Below, piece after piece: positions 33,251 to 42,022 of a stretch of 64,000 bases of DNA. The stretch's first letter is position 1, and each line of letters starts with the position of its first letter. This stretch comes from Sediminibacterium sp. (GTDB lineage: Bacteria > Bacteroidota > Bacteroidia > Chitinophagales > Chitinophagaceae). The position numbers were made by a program, and so were the translations under genes. The stretch is from positions 23,514 through 87,513 of the forward strand of contig QYPL01000003.1 of the NCBI GenBank assembly GCA_007280515.1, written 5' to 3'. A model generated the notes under the pieces. The model saw nothing but the letters and a program-made list of their open reading frames with translations. It was not told the DNA's origin and made no database searches.

Positions 33251-36200
33251 TTAATACCAAGAACCATTTATAGTTTTATCTCCACCCGCATTATTATTGG
33301 CCATTCTTCTTTTTTGATTCCTTCTATGTATAAATGTAGTAATAAACATTAAAGGAATAAAAATAAAGGTTAATGGAGGAATGCCTAGCATACTAATCCA
33401 CTTACCACCAAAATGACGGCGCATTGGGCGGCGTAAACGCTCTGCAATAATATACATAGCAGGTACAATAAATAAGGTCATGAAAAAGGCAAAGGCTAAA
33501 CCATAAATAATGGTCCAACTTAATGGCTTCCAAAAAGCAACATTATCTCCCCCAAAGAAAATATGTGGGTCTAACTCACTAAATAAAGTCACGAAATTGA
33601 TATTAAAGCCAATGGCAATTGGTAAGAAACCTAGGATAGCTGCAAGGGCTGTTAATAATACAGGAATAATTCTTGTTTTACCTGCTTGAATAACGGCCTC
33701 TCTTGTTTTATAACCTCTCGATCTTAATTCATCGGCAAATTCAATCACTAGTATTCCATTTTTCACCACAATACCTGCAAGCCCAACAATACCCAAGCCT
33801 GTCATTACCCCTGAAACTTTCATTCCAAATATAGAGAAGCCTAAAAGCACACCTATAATACTAAATAAAATTTCTGTCAAGATAATCACCGATTTAGAAA
33901 TAGAGTTGAACTGTAATACGAGTGTAAACAGAATTAACATTAATGCAATCACCAAGGCTTTTCCTAAAAAGGCAACTGTTTCTAATTGTTGTTCGTTCTC
34001 ACCTGTTTGTTTAACAGTCACCCCTTCCGAAATTCCCTTGAAATTGCCAATATACTGCGCAATGACTGCGTTTACTGCAGTAGGGTTATAGCCTTGATCT
34101 AATTTTACATTTGATCTTAATTGAATTAATCTTTTTTGATTTTTTCTATTAATGCTACCAAAGGTGTTCGTAGGTTCTACTTTTACTAGTGAACTGATAG
34201 GAATATTTTTTACCATTCCTCCTGCAGCCATATCTCTAAAAGATAAACGCATGTTTAATAGATCTACTAAATTATTTCTTTGTAATTCCTCGTTTCTTAA
34301 TTGAATCTTATATTCATCCTTACCATCTTTAATTTTAGAAACTTCTTTACCAAACAAGGCTGTACGAATTTGCATACCTACTTGTGCACTACTTACGCCT
34401 TCAATTAAAGCACGGTCTCTATCAACAGTTAAGGTTAATTCTGGATTCACTAAATCAACATCCATCTTTAATCCATCAATACCTGGAATTTGTGCAGCGT
34501 CTAAATAATTTTTTAAACCTACTGCTGTTTTTACTAATTTATCAAAATCATCTCCTTGAACTTCAATATTCACTGGAGGTTCAGTGGGAGGTCCACTTGA
34601 TTCTTGCGTCACTGTAAATTCTGCTCCAGGTATGCCTTTCATCTGAGCACGAATAGCATCTAAATAAGGCTCCGTTGATTTACCATGGCGTTTTTCATAT
34701 TCCACAAAGTTTACTTGCACACGACCCAATTCAGATCTTGTACTTCTGTCACCACGCATAGGATCTCCTGCACCTACTGCCACATTACTAATTATACTTT
34801 CTACCAGTGGATTCTTTTTATTATTATCCATTTCCAAAGCCTTGGCTACTTTATGTTCTGCAATTTTAGTAATAGAATCGGTATAGCTTACCTTGCTACC
34901 TACTGGTAATTTTAAATAAACATACACTTGGTTAGGGTCTCCCTTAGGGAAAAATTCAATACCCACTCTGCCCGTACTAATGCTAATGCCAAAAAACACG
35001 AAGGAGAATATTAATAAAACAAAAGTGCCTATTAATAATTTAACTGGTCTCCAACCATTTAAGGCACGACGTAATATTCTTTCATAGGCTTCCATTAATT
35101 TAGGAAGGGTATTGGTCTGAAACTTTTCAATTAAATCTGTAATAAAATATTTATTAGCTACTACCAATATCATAAAGAAGATCAATAAATTACCTAAGAA
35201 GGTAAAGCCCATAAAGTCTAATAAAATACCTATTGCAATAGGTATCCAGAAACCTTTTTTCTTAAACATGGCCGACTTAGGCTCCTCTGATTTTACTTCC
35301 TCATGGTTCATGAAATCTACTGCAAATACAGGGTTCATGATAAAGGCCACTACTAGTGAAGCAGCTAAAGTAAATATTAACATGGCCGGCAAGTAAATCA
35401 TAAACTTACCAATAATGCCAGGCCAGAATAATAAAGGGAAGAAAGGCGCTAATGTGGTAATGGTACCAGCTAATACAGGCACAAATACTTCACCTGCCGC
35501 CATTTTAGCGGAAGTAGTAGCAGTTAATTTACCTTTGCCTTGTACAAAAATGCGGTGTGTGTTTTCTATCACCACAATGGCATCATCTACTATAATACCT
35601 AGTCCAAATAGCAGCGCAAATAAAACCATAAAGTTTAAAGTAATATGCGAGCCCACTAATAAGTCACCAGCGGGTAACAATACAAAGGCCACAAACATAC
35701 TCAAGGGCACCGATAAGGCTACAAAGAAGGCATTGGTCACCCCCATAAAAAACATTAACACCACTAATACTAAAATAAATCCAATGACAATGGAGTTTAC
35801 TAAATCTGTAAATGAACTTTTCGTTCTAATGCTTGTGTCGCCAGAAATAACCACATTCACATCTTTCGGTAAATCATTGGCAATGGCATCTTCTACAATT
35901 TTCTTAACCGCATCGGTAGTAAAAATTAAGTTCTCACCATTACGCTTAACAATATTTAGCGTAAGTACATTTTTACCATTTAAACGTGCAAAGCTTTCAT
36001 TTTTCTTCACCGTATCTTTAATAGAAGCCACATCTCTCAAATAAATAGGAGCCCCACTTGTATTGCGCACAATAATATTAGCAATATCATTCGCCGTTTT
36101 TAATTGACCTTTTAATTGTAGGTTACGGTTCATCGTACCTACTTCTAATAAACCACCGGATAAATCAAGGTTTTCTCTTTGAATAGCAGCACTAATATCA

Positions 36201-36844
36201 TCAAAAGTGATGCCCGAGCTTTGCATTCTATAATTATCTACATTAATTTGAAATTCTCTTTCCGGCGCACCTACTAAATCAATTCTGTTCACTTGTGAAA
36301 TGCTTTCTAATTTATCTTTTAAATCGTCGGCATATTTTTTTAATTGAACGGGGCTATAATTACCACTTATGTTTACATACATAATGGGCATGTCACTGAT
36401 ATTTAATTCAATGACTCTAGGCTGTTGTGTTAAATCAGTAGGCAAATCAGACTTAGCTTTGTCCACCGCATCTTTTACTTTCTGTAAAGCAATTTCTGGT
36501 TTTACGTCTGTACTAAATTCTACGGTAATAGCTGAAAAATCTTGTTGAGAAGTAGAAGTGAATTTGCTAATTTTTACACCACTAATACTCTTAATTTGTT
36601 TTTCAAGAGGACGGGTTACTAAATTTTCAATATCCTTAGGGGAATTACCTACATATACTGTTTGCACGAATATATTAGGAATCACTACTTCAGGAAAATT
36701 CTCTTTAGGAAGTGTAAGGAATTGATAAATTCCTCCTAGGCTGAGGAACAACATCACTAAATAAATAGTGGTCTTATTGGTAATAGCCCAAGAAGTGGGT
36801 TTAAACTCCTTGAACTTTTCTTTTATTTTATTGATAGTCGACAT
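33251..36844 (-). CDS. RND efflux transporter permease (AcrB/MexB-like)
   Basis: 1197-aa inner membrane proton-driven pump. The first transmembrane helix, the periplasmic porter repeats and the TM4 proton-relay pair Asp420-Asp421 in IVDDAIVVIENTH are present. It exceeds AcrB by about 150 residues: there is an extra hydrophobic hairpin at about residues 531-565 linking the two halves and a basic C-terminal extension with another hydrophobic segment. Substrate is unknown; the TM4 Asp pair rather than heavy-metal signatures suggests organic compounds. It is the last gene of tetR-tolC-MFP-RND, 28 bp after the adaptor gene. Confidence 0.95.
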   Translation of the reverse strand: MSTINKIKEKFKEFKPTSWAITNKTTIYLVMLFLSLGGIYQFLTLPKENFPEVVIPNIFVQTVYVGNSPKDIENLVTRPLEKQIKSISGVKISKFTSTSQQDFSAITVEFSTDVKPEIALQKVKDAVDKAKSDLPTDLTQQPRVIELNISDMPIMYVNISGNYSPVQLKKYADDLKDKLESISQVNRIDLVGAPEREFQINVDNYRMQSSGITFDDISAAIQRENLDLSGGLLEVGTMNRNLQLKGQLKTANDIANIIVRNTSGAPIYLRDVASIKDTVKKNESFARLNGKNVLTLNIVKRNGENLIFTTDAVKKIVEDAIANDLPKDVNVVISGDTSIRTKSSFTDLVNSIVIGFILVLVVLMFFMGVTNAFFVALSVPLSMFVAFVLLPAGDLLVGSHITLNFMVLFALLFGLGIIVDDAIVVIENTHRIFVQGKGKLTATTSAKMAAGEVFVPVLAGTITTLAPFFPLLFWPGIIGKFMIYLPAMLIFTLAASLVVAFIMNPVFAVDFMNHEEVKSEEPKSAMFKKKGFWIPIAIGILLDFMGFTFLGNLLIFFMILVVANKYFITDLIEKFQTNTLPKLMEAYERILRRALNGWRPVKLLIGTFVLLIFSFVFFGISISTGRVGIEFFPKGDPNQVYVYLKLPVGSKVSYTDSITKIAEHKVAKALEMDNNKKNPLVESIISNVAVGAGDPMRGDRSTRSELGRVQVNFVEYEKRHGKSTEPYLDAIRAQMKGIPGAEFTVTQESSGPPTEPPVNIEVQGDDFDKLVKTAVGLKNYLDAAQIPGIDGLKMDVDLVNPELTLTVDRDRALIEGVSSAQVGMQIRTALFGKEVSKIKDGKDEYKIQLRNEELQRNNLVDLLNMRLSFRDMAAGGMVKNIPISSLVKVEPTNTFGSINRKNQKRLIQLRSNVKLDQGYNPTAVNAVIAQYIGNFKGISEGVTVKQTGENEQQLETVAFLGKALVIALMLILFTLVLQFNSISKSVIILTEILFSIIGVLLGFSIFGMKVSGVMTGLGIVGLAGIVVKNGILVIEFADELRSRGYKTREAVIQAGKTRIIPVLLTALAAILGFLPIAIGFNINFVTLFSELDPHIFFGGDNVAFWKPLSWTIIYGLAFAFFMTLFIVPAMYIIAERLRRPMRRHFGGKWISMLGIPPLTFIFIPLMFITTFIHRRNQKRRMANNNAGGDKTINGSWY

Positions 36845-36872
36845 AATGATCTATTAAGCTTTATTTTTTTAA

Positions 36873-38051
36873 TTATTTATCTGAAGTGGTAATATTCTGG
36901 CCATCAAATAAGCTCTGATAACCTTCTGTAATTATATTATCACCTGCTACTAAGCCCGATACAATTTCAATATTATTGCCATAATACTGGCCCACTGTTA
37001 CTACTTTTTTACGTGCAATCAATTTTCCATTCTCCATCACAGCTACATAAATAAATTTTCCTTTTTCATCGTTTTGTAATAAATTAATAGGAGCACTAAT
37101 CGCATTCTTTTTTTCGTAGTCCTTAATTTTTACTTGTACCAATTGGTTAGGTCGGAAATTTTTATCAATGGGTAATTTAGCTTCTATATAAAAACTTCTA
37201 CTTAATGGGTCAATCACATTGCCCACTACCGATATTTTTGCAGCAACTATTTTTTGAATATCTGGAAAGCTTAAACTTGTTTCTGTACCTACTTTTACTT
37301 TACCTGCATAATTCTCAGGTATCATGGTTGTTAACTTTAAACGAGTAGTGTTCACAATCTTTATTTGACCAGGGCCCATAAACAAATCACCCACTTTCAC
37401 ATTTACTTCCTCTGCCACACCATCTACATCGCTATGTACACTTGTATAAGCTAGTTGATCACGCACCATACCTAATTGCTCTGTGGCAGCCTTCAACTGA
37501 CTAGCCAAGGCTTCCGAATTGGTCTTAGCAGTTAATAATTGTATTTCGCTACCAATATTTTGATCCCATAAATTCTTTTGTTTTTCATACACCATTTTAG
37601 CTAATGCCGCTTGTGATTTTATAGTTTCAATATTTTGAGTAGCGGCAGCGGCACTTTGTTTAATTAAGCTATTGTCCAATTGTAATATTAATTGACCTTT
37701 TTTAACCAAGTCGCCTCTTTTTATAAATAAGCCCTTTACTTGACCACCACCTGCACGAGGGGTTACAAAAGAAACGCTTTCAGATTCTACCTTTCCTTGT
37801 AGCTCTATATAATGGATGAAATCTTGATTGACAAGAGGTGTTACTGCTACTAGTATAGCTTTTACTGTTTCAGCTCCACCGGCTTTTGCAATGGCTGTTT
37901 CAAGCGCTGCAATTTTTGCGTTTAAACTAAGGCCTTCTTTTTTTAAGGCAGCTAAATTAGCTTTCTGCGTTTCTAAATTATTACCACCACCGCCGCAGGC
38001 AAAGGTGAATAAAATTAAAGTACTTGTCAAGATTGTAGAGATATTTTTCAT
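36873..38051 (-). CDS. RND efflux periplasmic adaptor (membrane fusion protein)
   Basis: 392-aa adaptor. Lipoprotein signal with Cys19 (LILFTFACGGGG), an N-terminal coiled-coil (about 25-60), then lipoyl and beta-barrel domains: SFVTPRAGGGQVKGLFIKRG and the later GDLVKKGQLILQLDNS are typical biotinyl-lipoyl halves around an alpha-helical hairpin (about 125-205). It bridges the pump and TolC. Gene spacing is 36 bp from the TolC gene and 28 bp to the pump gene, so all are one transcript. Confidence 0.93.
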   Translation of the reverse strand: MKNISTILTSTLILFTFACGGGGNNLETQKANLAALKKEGLSLNAKIAALETAIAKAGGAETVKAILVAVTPLVNQDFIHYIELQGKVESESVSFVTPRAGGGQVKGLFIKRGDLVKKGQLILQLDNSLIKQSAAAATQNIETIKSQAALAKMVYEKQKNLWDQNIGSEIQLLTAKTNSEALASQLKAATEQLGMVRDQLAYTSVHSDVDGVAEEVNVKVGDLFMGPGQIKIVNTTRLKLTTMIPENYAGKVKVGTETSLSFPDIQKIVAAKISVVGNVIDPLSRSFYIEAKLPIDKNFRPNQLVQVKIKDYEKKNAISAPINLLQNDEKGKFIYVAVMENGKLIARKKVVTVGQYYGNNIEIVSGLVAGDNIITEGYQSLFDGQNITTSDK

Positions 38052-38087
38052 TATGGTTATTTTAATATTAATGTATTGATGAGGGTT

Positions 38088-39425
38088 TTATAATTTTCCA
38101 GTAGCTTTTAATAAGTCTACTTTTGAAATTAAAGCACTGTATAAAGCGTTCATGAAATTATTTTGAGCACTTACTAAATCGGCTTGTGCGGCAGAAATTT
38201 CTGTATTAGAACCAGTACCTGCTTCAAATTTCTTTTTAGTTTGCTGATATACATTTTCAGCTAATTGCATATTCTTTTTTTGAAATGATACAGTAGCTAC
38301 TGAAGACATATAATTTAATTTAGACTGAGTGATTTCGTTATCAATATTATTTTTCAATGCAACAATTTGATTTTCGATTTGCTTTAATTCAATCTTCGAT
38401 CTTTTTACTCTAGCCTCTCTAGCAAAGCCATTGAATAAAGGTAAATTCACATTTAAGCTTACAAGTGAAGTGGTAAACCAATTACCTCCTTCAAAAAAAT
38501 CAAAATTAGAACGTTGTGCATTTTTAGAATAAGCACCTGATAGATTCACTGTAGGTAAAAAACTCAACTGGTAACGCTTTACATTATAGCCACTTAGTTT
38601 ACTTAAAGAACTTAAATATTGAAAATCCTTTCTTACGCCATATTGAAAATCGTTTTCAACTAATACATCTGTACTTAAACTTTGCTCATTAATTACATCA
38701 GTCAATTCAAGGCTATCCTTCACAGGCATGCCCATTAACATTTTTAATCCCATAAAACCAATGGCTACTCCATTATTAGCTTTAATTTTTTCGGTTTGTA
38801 AATTATTTAATTGAACAATTACTTTATCTACATCTAATTTCTCTGCAAATCCGTTCTTATACATGATTTGCGCATCCTTTGCCAATTTATTTAAACGCTC
38901 TATATTAGCATCTAAAATATTTAATTGTGTTTTGCTTGCCGATAACTGGTAGTATATTTTATAAATATTAGCTTTAATGGCTTCTTCCGTGACTGCTGCA
39001 TTTTTTCTTTGCATATCTAAAGAAGTGGCACGCGCTTGTAAGCCAACAAAAACCTGACCATCGAAAAGTAATTGTGAAAAATTAGCACCATAGTTAGCAT
39101 TGAACTTTGTTCCAAATTGAACTGGAATAAAACTGCCTGCAGGACCACCAAAAATTTGAGCGGGCAATAAAGAAGTAGGTATTTTTAAATAGTCGGTACC
39201 TCCTACATTGGTTCCAATGGTAGGGAATGCAGCCGCTGCAATTTCTCTATTAGTTTGTACTTGTATATCAATAGCTAATAAAGAATTTTTTACTTGTACA
39301 TTATTTTTTTGAGCAAAGGCCACACAATCATTCAATGAAAGAGAATGTAATGGTTTAATTTCTGTTTGCGCACTAAGTAGTTGACTTTGTACAAGAACAA
39401 CTAATAGGAGGGATAGATATTTCAT
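38088..39425 (-). CDS. TolC family outer membrane efflux protein
   Basis: 445-aa outer membrane channel with a signal peptide (residues 1-19, ending LLSAQ). The mature N-terminus HSLSLNDCVAFAQKNNVQVK and the C-terminal KKFEAGTGSNTEISAAQADLV match the two structural repeats of TolC. It lies between tetR and the adaptor gene and is the outer membrane part of this tripartite pump. It is only distantly similar by eye to the other TolC protein at 28.3-29.6 kb, so they are not recent duplicates. Confidence 0.92.
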   Translation of the reverse strand: MKYLSLLLVVLVQSQLLSAQTEIKPLHSLSLNDCVAFAQKNNVQVKNSLLAIDIQVQTNREIAAAAFPTIGTNVGGTDYLKIPTSLLPAQIFGGPAGSFIPVQFGTKFNANYGANFSQLLFDGQVFVGLQARATSLDMQRKNAAVTEEAIKANIYKIYYQLSASKTQLNILDANIERLNKLAKDAQIMYKNGFAEKLDVDKVIVQLNNLQTEKIKANNGVAIGFMGLKMLMGMPVKDSLELTDVINEQSLSTDVLVENDFQYGVRKDFQYLSSLSKLSGYNVKRYQLSFLPTVNLSGAYSKNAQRSNFDFFEGGNWFTTSLVSLNVNLPLFNGFAREARVKRSKIELKQIENQIVALKNNIDNEITQSKLNYMSSVATVSFQKKNMQLAENVYQQTKKKFEAGTGSNTEISAAQADLVSAQNNFMNALYSALISKVDLLKATGKL

Positions 39426-39490
39426 TTTTTATTTATTAACTTAGATTTTATTTTTCTGTGATTTATTATAGAAATTATTTTATATATCCA

Positions 39491-40099
39491 TTATGAATGA
39501 TGGTTACTTAATTTATAGGCGTCCATTAATTTATGGCCTTCTAAAGTGGCTACACCATACACAAAGTGTTCTATAATTTGTAAGTTCACTTTTAGCATAT
39601 CAAATTTGCTAGGATGAAAAACATGTATATTAAAAGGAATCAAACTTGTCTCTAATCTGTATTTTGAAAGAATAGTTACATCCACATCTTTTCTGTATAA
39701 ACCCTCTGTAATGCCTTTTTCTAAATTGTCGCTAATCATAGAAAAAATAAAATCGTCTTTATGTTTTTTTATTTTATCAAAGGCTAAGGGATAATATTTT
39801 TCAATTTCAAATAAAGCCAAAGGGTTCATTCTATTAAACATTTCCTGAATCACACTCATTAATAAGAAAATTTCATGTACTGCATTGTCCGCAGCTTCCA
39901 TGCTTTGATTACATAGTAAGGCATGGTTGGCTAGTTCAAATTCAACCACCGAGCTCACCAAGGCGTCTTTATCCTTAAAAAACTGGTAAATGGTTTTTTT
40001 GCTTATACCCAATTGAGTAGCCAAGTCATCCATGGTTACATGTTTGACCCCAGTTTGGAACATCAATTCGCGGGCTTTATTCAGAATTCTATCTTGCAT
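39491..40099 (-). CDS. TetR/AcrR family transcriptional regulator of the efflux operon
   Basis: 202-aa regulator. The N-terminal helix-turn-helix is at residues about 22-45 (TMDDLATQLGISKKTIYQFF), followed by KDKDALV, the TetR hallmark. The helical C-terminal domain binds an unknown ligand. It is the first gene of the efflux operon (TolC gene 65 bp downstream) and is preceded by an exact Bacteroidota promoter overlapped by a 28-bp dyad, so negative autoregulation with induction of the pump is the likely circuit. Confidence 0.92.
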   Translation of the reverse strand: MQDRILNKARELMFQTGVKHVTMDDLATQLGISKKTIYQFFKDKDALVSSVVEFELANHALLCNQSMEAADNAVHEIFLLMSVIQEMFNRMNPLALFEIEKYYPLAFDKIKKHKDDFIFSMISDNLEKGITEGLYRKDVDVTILSKYRLETSLIPFNIHVFHPSKFDMLKVNLQIIEHFVYGVATLEGHKLMDAYKLSNHHS

Positions 40100-40116
40100 A
40101 GGTAGTTTTGAAGGCG

Positions 40117-40147
40117 CAAAACTATGGAAACTTATCTCGTTTTCAAA
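40117..40147 (-). promoter_or_regulatory. Promoter of tetR-efflux operon, exact TTTG-N19-TAnnTTTG
   Basis: On the minus strand the -33 TTTG (40144-40147) and the -7 TAGTTTTG (40117-40124) are separated by exactly 19 bp, matching the Bacteroidota housekeeping consensus. The tetR ATG follows 17 bp after the -7 box. Confidence 0.8.
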
Positions 40148-40153
40148 GTTTCC
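40126..40153. promoter_or_regulatory. Candidate TetR operator (28-bp dyad)
   Basis: Perfect 8-bp inverted repeat GGAAACTT (40126-40133) and AAGTTTCC (40146-40153) with a 12-bp spacer. It spans the -33 box and ends just before the -7 box, so a bound dimer would block RNA polymerase. Confidence 0.65.
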
Positions 40154-40223
40154 GAGCTTATTTTTTTATTATTTATGCCGAATGGCAAAATTGTTTGAAA
40201 TTTGGACCTTAATACTAGTCTAA

Positions 40224-40910
40224 ATGCCCAATATCAGGCGTCAATTATTCAAGCAAAAATTACTAACTGCCCTGGCGCAGCGCTTTTTTCAAGGGGTTAT
40301 TGTGCTAGCACCTATTGGGGTCACTATTTGGGTAGTGGTAAGTTTATTTAATTGGGTAGACAATATATTACCTAATCTACTCAATTTTATTTTCCCTCAA
40401 CAATTTGCTTTAGTCAATGGACAAATACCCAAAGTAACAGGACTTGGTTTTTTGGTAGCCATTGCACTTGTATTAGTAGTAGGTTGGTTGTCTTCTTTAT
40501 TTTTTGTAGAAAGACTCATGTCCATCTTTGATAAAATTTTAGAAAGAACACCGGGTGTAAAAATTATTTATTCATCGGTAAAAGATTTTTTAGAAGCCTT
40601 TGCTGGTAATAAGAAAAAATTTGATAAGCCCGTTTTGGTTTGTATTGATGCTGAGGATATTTGGAGAATAGGGTTTATCACTCAAGAAAATTGTGAACAT
40701 CTAGGATTAAAAGATCATGTCACCGTATACGTGCCACACTCTTATGCGATATCAGGCATATCTTTTATTATACCATTATCCAAAACTAAAAAATTACCAA
40801 AACATATTAATGCTGCAGAAGCAATGAAATATGCTATTTCAGGGGGTGTGACCACAGTTGACGAGCTTACATCAAATAAAGAAGCTGATGTAGTTCAAAC
40901 TAATATTTAA
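40224..40910 (+). CDS. DUF502 family membrane protein
   Basis: 228-aa protein with two membrane helices (about residues 22-46 and 66-92) and a conserved cytoplasmic or periplasmic C-terminal region (ERTPGVKIIYSSVKDFLEAF, then YVPHSYAISGISFIIPLSK). DUF502 proteins are widespread in bacteria and plants, with no established biochemical function that I can assign. It is divergent from tetR and precedes serC by 14 bp, and the two are probably cotranscribed. Confidence 0.88.
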   Translation: MPNIRRQLFKQKLLTALAQRFFQGVIVLAPIGVTIWVVVSLFNWVDNILPNLLNFIFPQQFALVNGQIPKVTGLGFLVAIALVLVVGWLSSLFFVERLMSIFDKILERTPGVKIIYSSVKDFLEAFAGNKKKFDKPVLVCIDAEDIWRIGFITQENCEHLGLKDHVTVYVPHSYAISGISFIIPLSKTKKLPKHINAAEAMKYAISGGVTTVDELTSNKEADVVQTNI

Positions 40911-40924
40911 TTTATAATTCAATA

Positions 40925-41992
40925 ATGCAATTGCACAATTTCAATTCAGGCCCTTCTATTTTACCAAAAGAAGTTTTAGAACAAGCAGCAACGGCTATTC
41001 ATAATTTTAATAATACCGGTTTATCTATTTTAGAAATAGGACATCGTACTTCTCATTTTGTAGAAGTGGTGAAGGAAGCACAAACTATTGTAAAAAGATT
41101 AATGGGTTTAGACGATGCCTATGAAGTTTTATTTTTACAAGGAGGCGCCACCATGCAGTTCATGCAAGTGCCTATGAATTTATTAGATGAAAATGGATTG
41201 GCTGCTATTTGTGATAATGGTGTATGGGGTAATAAAGCAGTAAAGGAAGCAGGTTTATTTGGCCCGGTGAAAGTAGTATCAGATACTGCCGATAAAAAAC
41301 ATACTTATATTAATAAGGCATTAGACATACCATCTAATACCAGTTATTTACATATTACTACTAACAATACAGTGGAGGGAACCCAATATCATAGCTATCC
41401 TCAGACTTCTGCCCTACTTATAGGAGATATGAGTTCAGATATATTTTGCAGACCTACGAATTTTAAAGCATTCGATTTAATTTATGCAGGGGCTCAAAAA
41501 AATATGGGGGCTGCAGGAGTTACCATGGTGGTGGTAAAAAAAGATATTTTAGGAAAAATCAATAGAAAAATTCCAGCCATTTTAGATTACAGAAAACATA
41601 TTGAAGCGGGTTCTTTATTAAATACACCTCCTGTTTTTTCTATATATGTAAGTTTATTAACCCTTCGTTGGATAGAAGCCCAAGGGGGTTTAGCAGCTAT
41701 GGAAAAATTAAACTTAGCAAAGGCTAATTTATTATACAATACCATTGATAGTTCACCTGCTTTTCATTGTCCTATTGCGAAAGAAGACAGAAGTATTATG
41801 AATGCAGTTTTCTTTTTAACAGATAGTTCCAAAGAAGAAGCATTTTTAGCTTTATGCAAAACAGAAGGAATGATTGGTGTGAAAGGTTACAGAACAGTAG
41901 GAGGCATTAGAGTGAGCATGTATAATGCCTTGCCTTATTCAAGTGTAGAGGCTTTCTGCAACTTGATGAAATCATTCGCTGAAAAAATTTAA
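40925..41992 (+). CDS. serC: Phosphoserine aminotransferase
   Basis: 355-aa PLP enzyme converting 3-phosphohydroxypyruvate and glutamate to phosphoserine, also used in pyridoxal phosphate synthesis. N-terminal HNFNSGPSILPKEVL, GGATMQF, the TTNNTVEGTQY block, and the PLP Lys192 in YAGAQKNMGAAG are conserved. Length is normal. It is followed after 30 bp by DUF1015; serA, which usually lies between them in this phylum, is absent from the window. Confidence 0.96.
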   Translation: MQLHNFNSGPSILPKEVLEQAATAIHNFNNTGLSILEIGHRTSHFVEVVKEAQTIVKRLMGLDDAYEVLFLQGGATMQFMQVPMNLLDENGLAAICDNGVWGNKAVKEAGLFGPVKVVSDTADKKHTYINKALDIPSNTSYLHITTNNTVEGTQYHSYPQTSALLIGDMSSDIFCRPTNFKAFDLIYAGAQKNMGAAGVTMVVVKKDILGKINRKIPAILDYRKHIEAGSLLNTPPVFSIYVSLLTLRWIEAQGGLAAMEKLNLAKANLLYNTIDSSPAFHCPIAKEDRSIMNAVFFLTDSSKEEAFLALCKTEGMIGVKGYRTVGGIRVSMYNALPYSSVEAFCNLMKSFAEKI

Positions 41993-42022
41993 TTCTCAAC
42001 AAAAAGAACGAACTTCGCGCCC

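Noticed and set aside
35415..36044. 209-codon open frame opposite the RND pump gene
   Set aside because: It mirrors the codon pattern of the pump gene on the other strand, has Ser/Thr/Asn-rich shadow composition, and the pump reading is unambiguous.
40103..40110. Plus-strand TAGTTTTG as a promoter for the DUF502 gene
   Set aside because: No -33 box at the right spacing and more than 110 bp from the start codon; probably a by-product of the local sequence.
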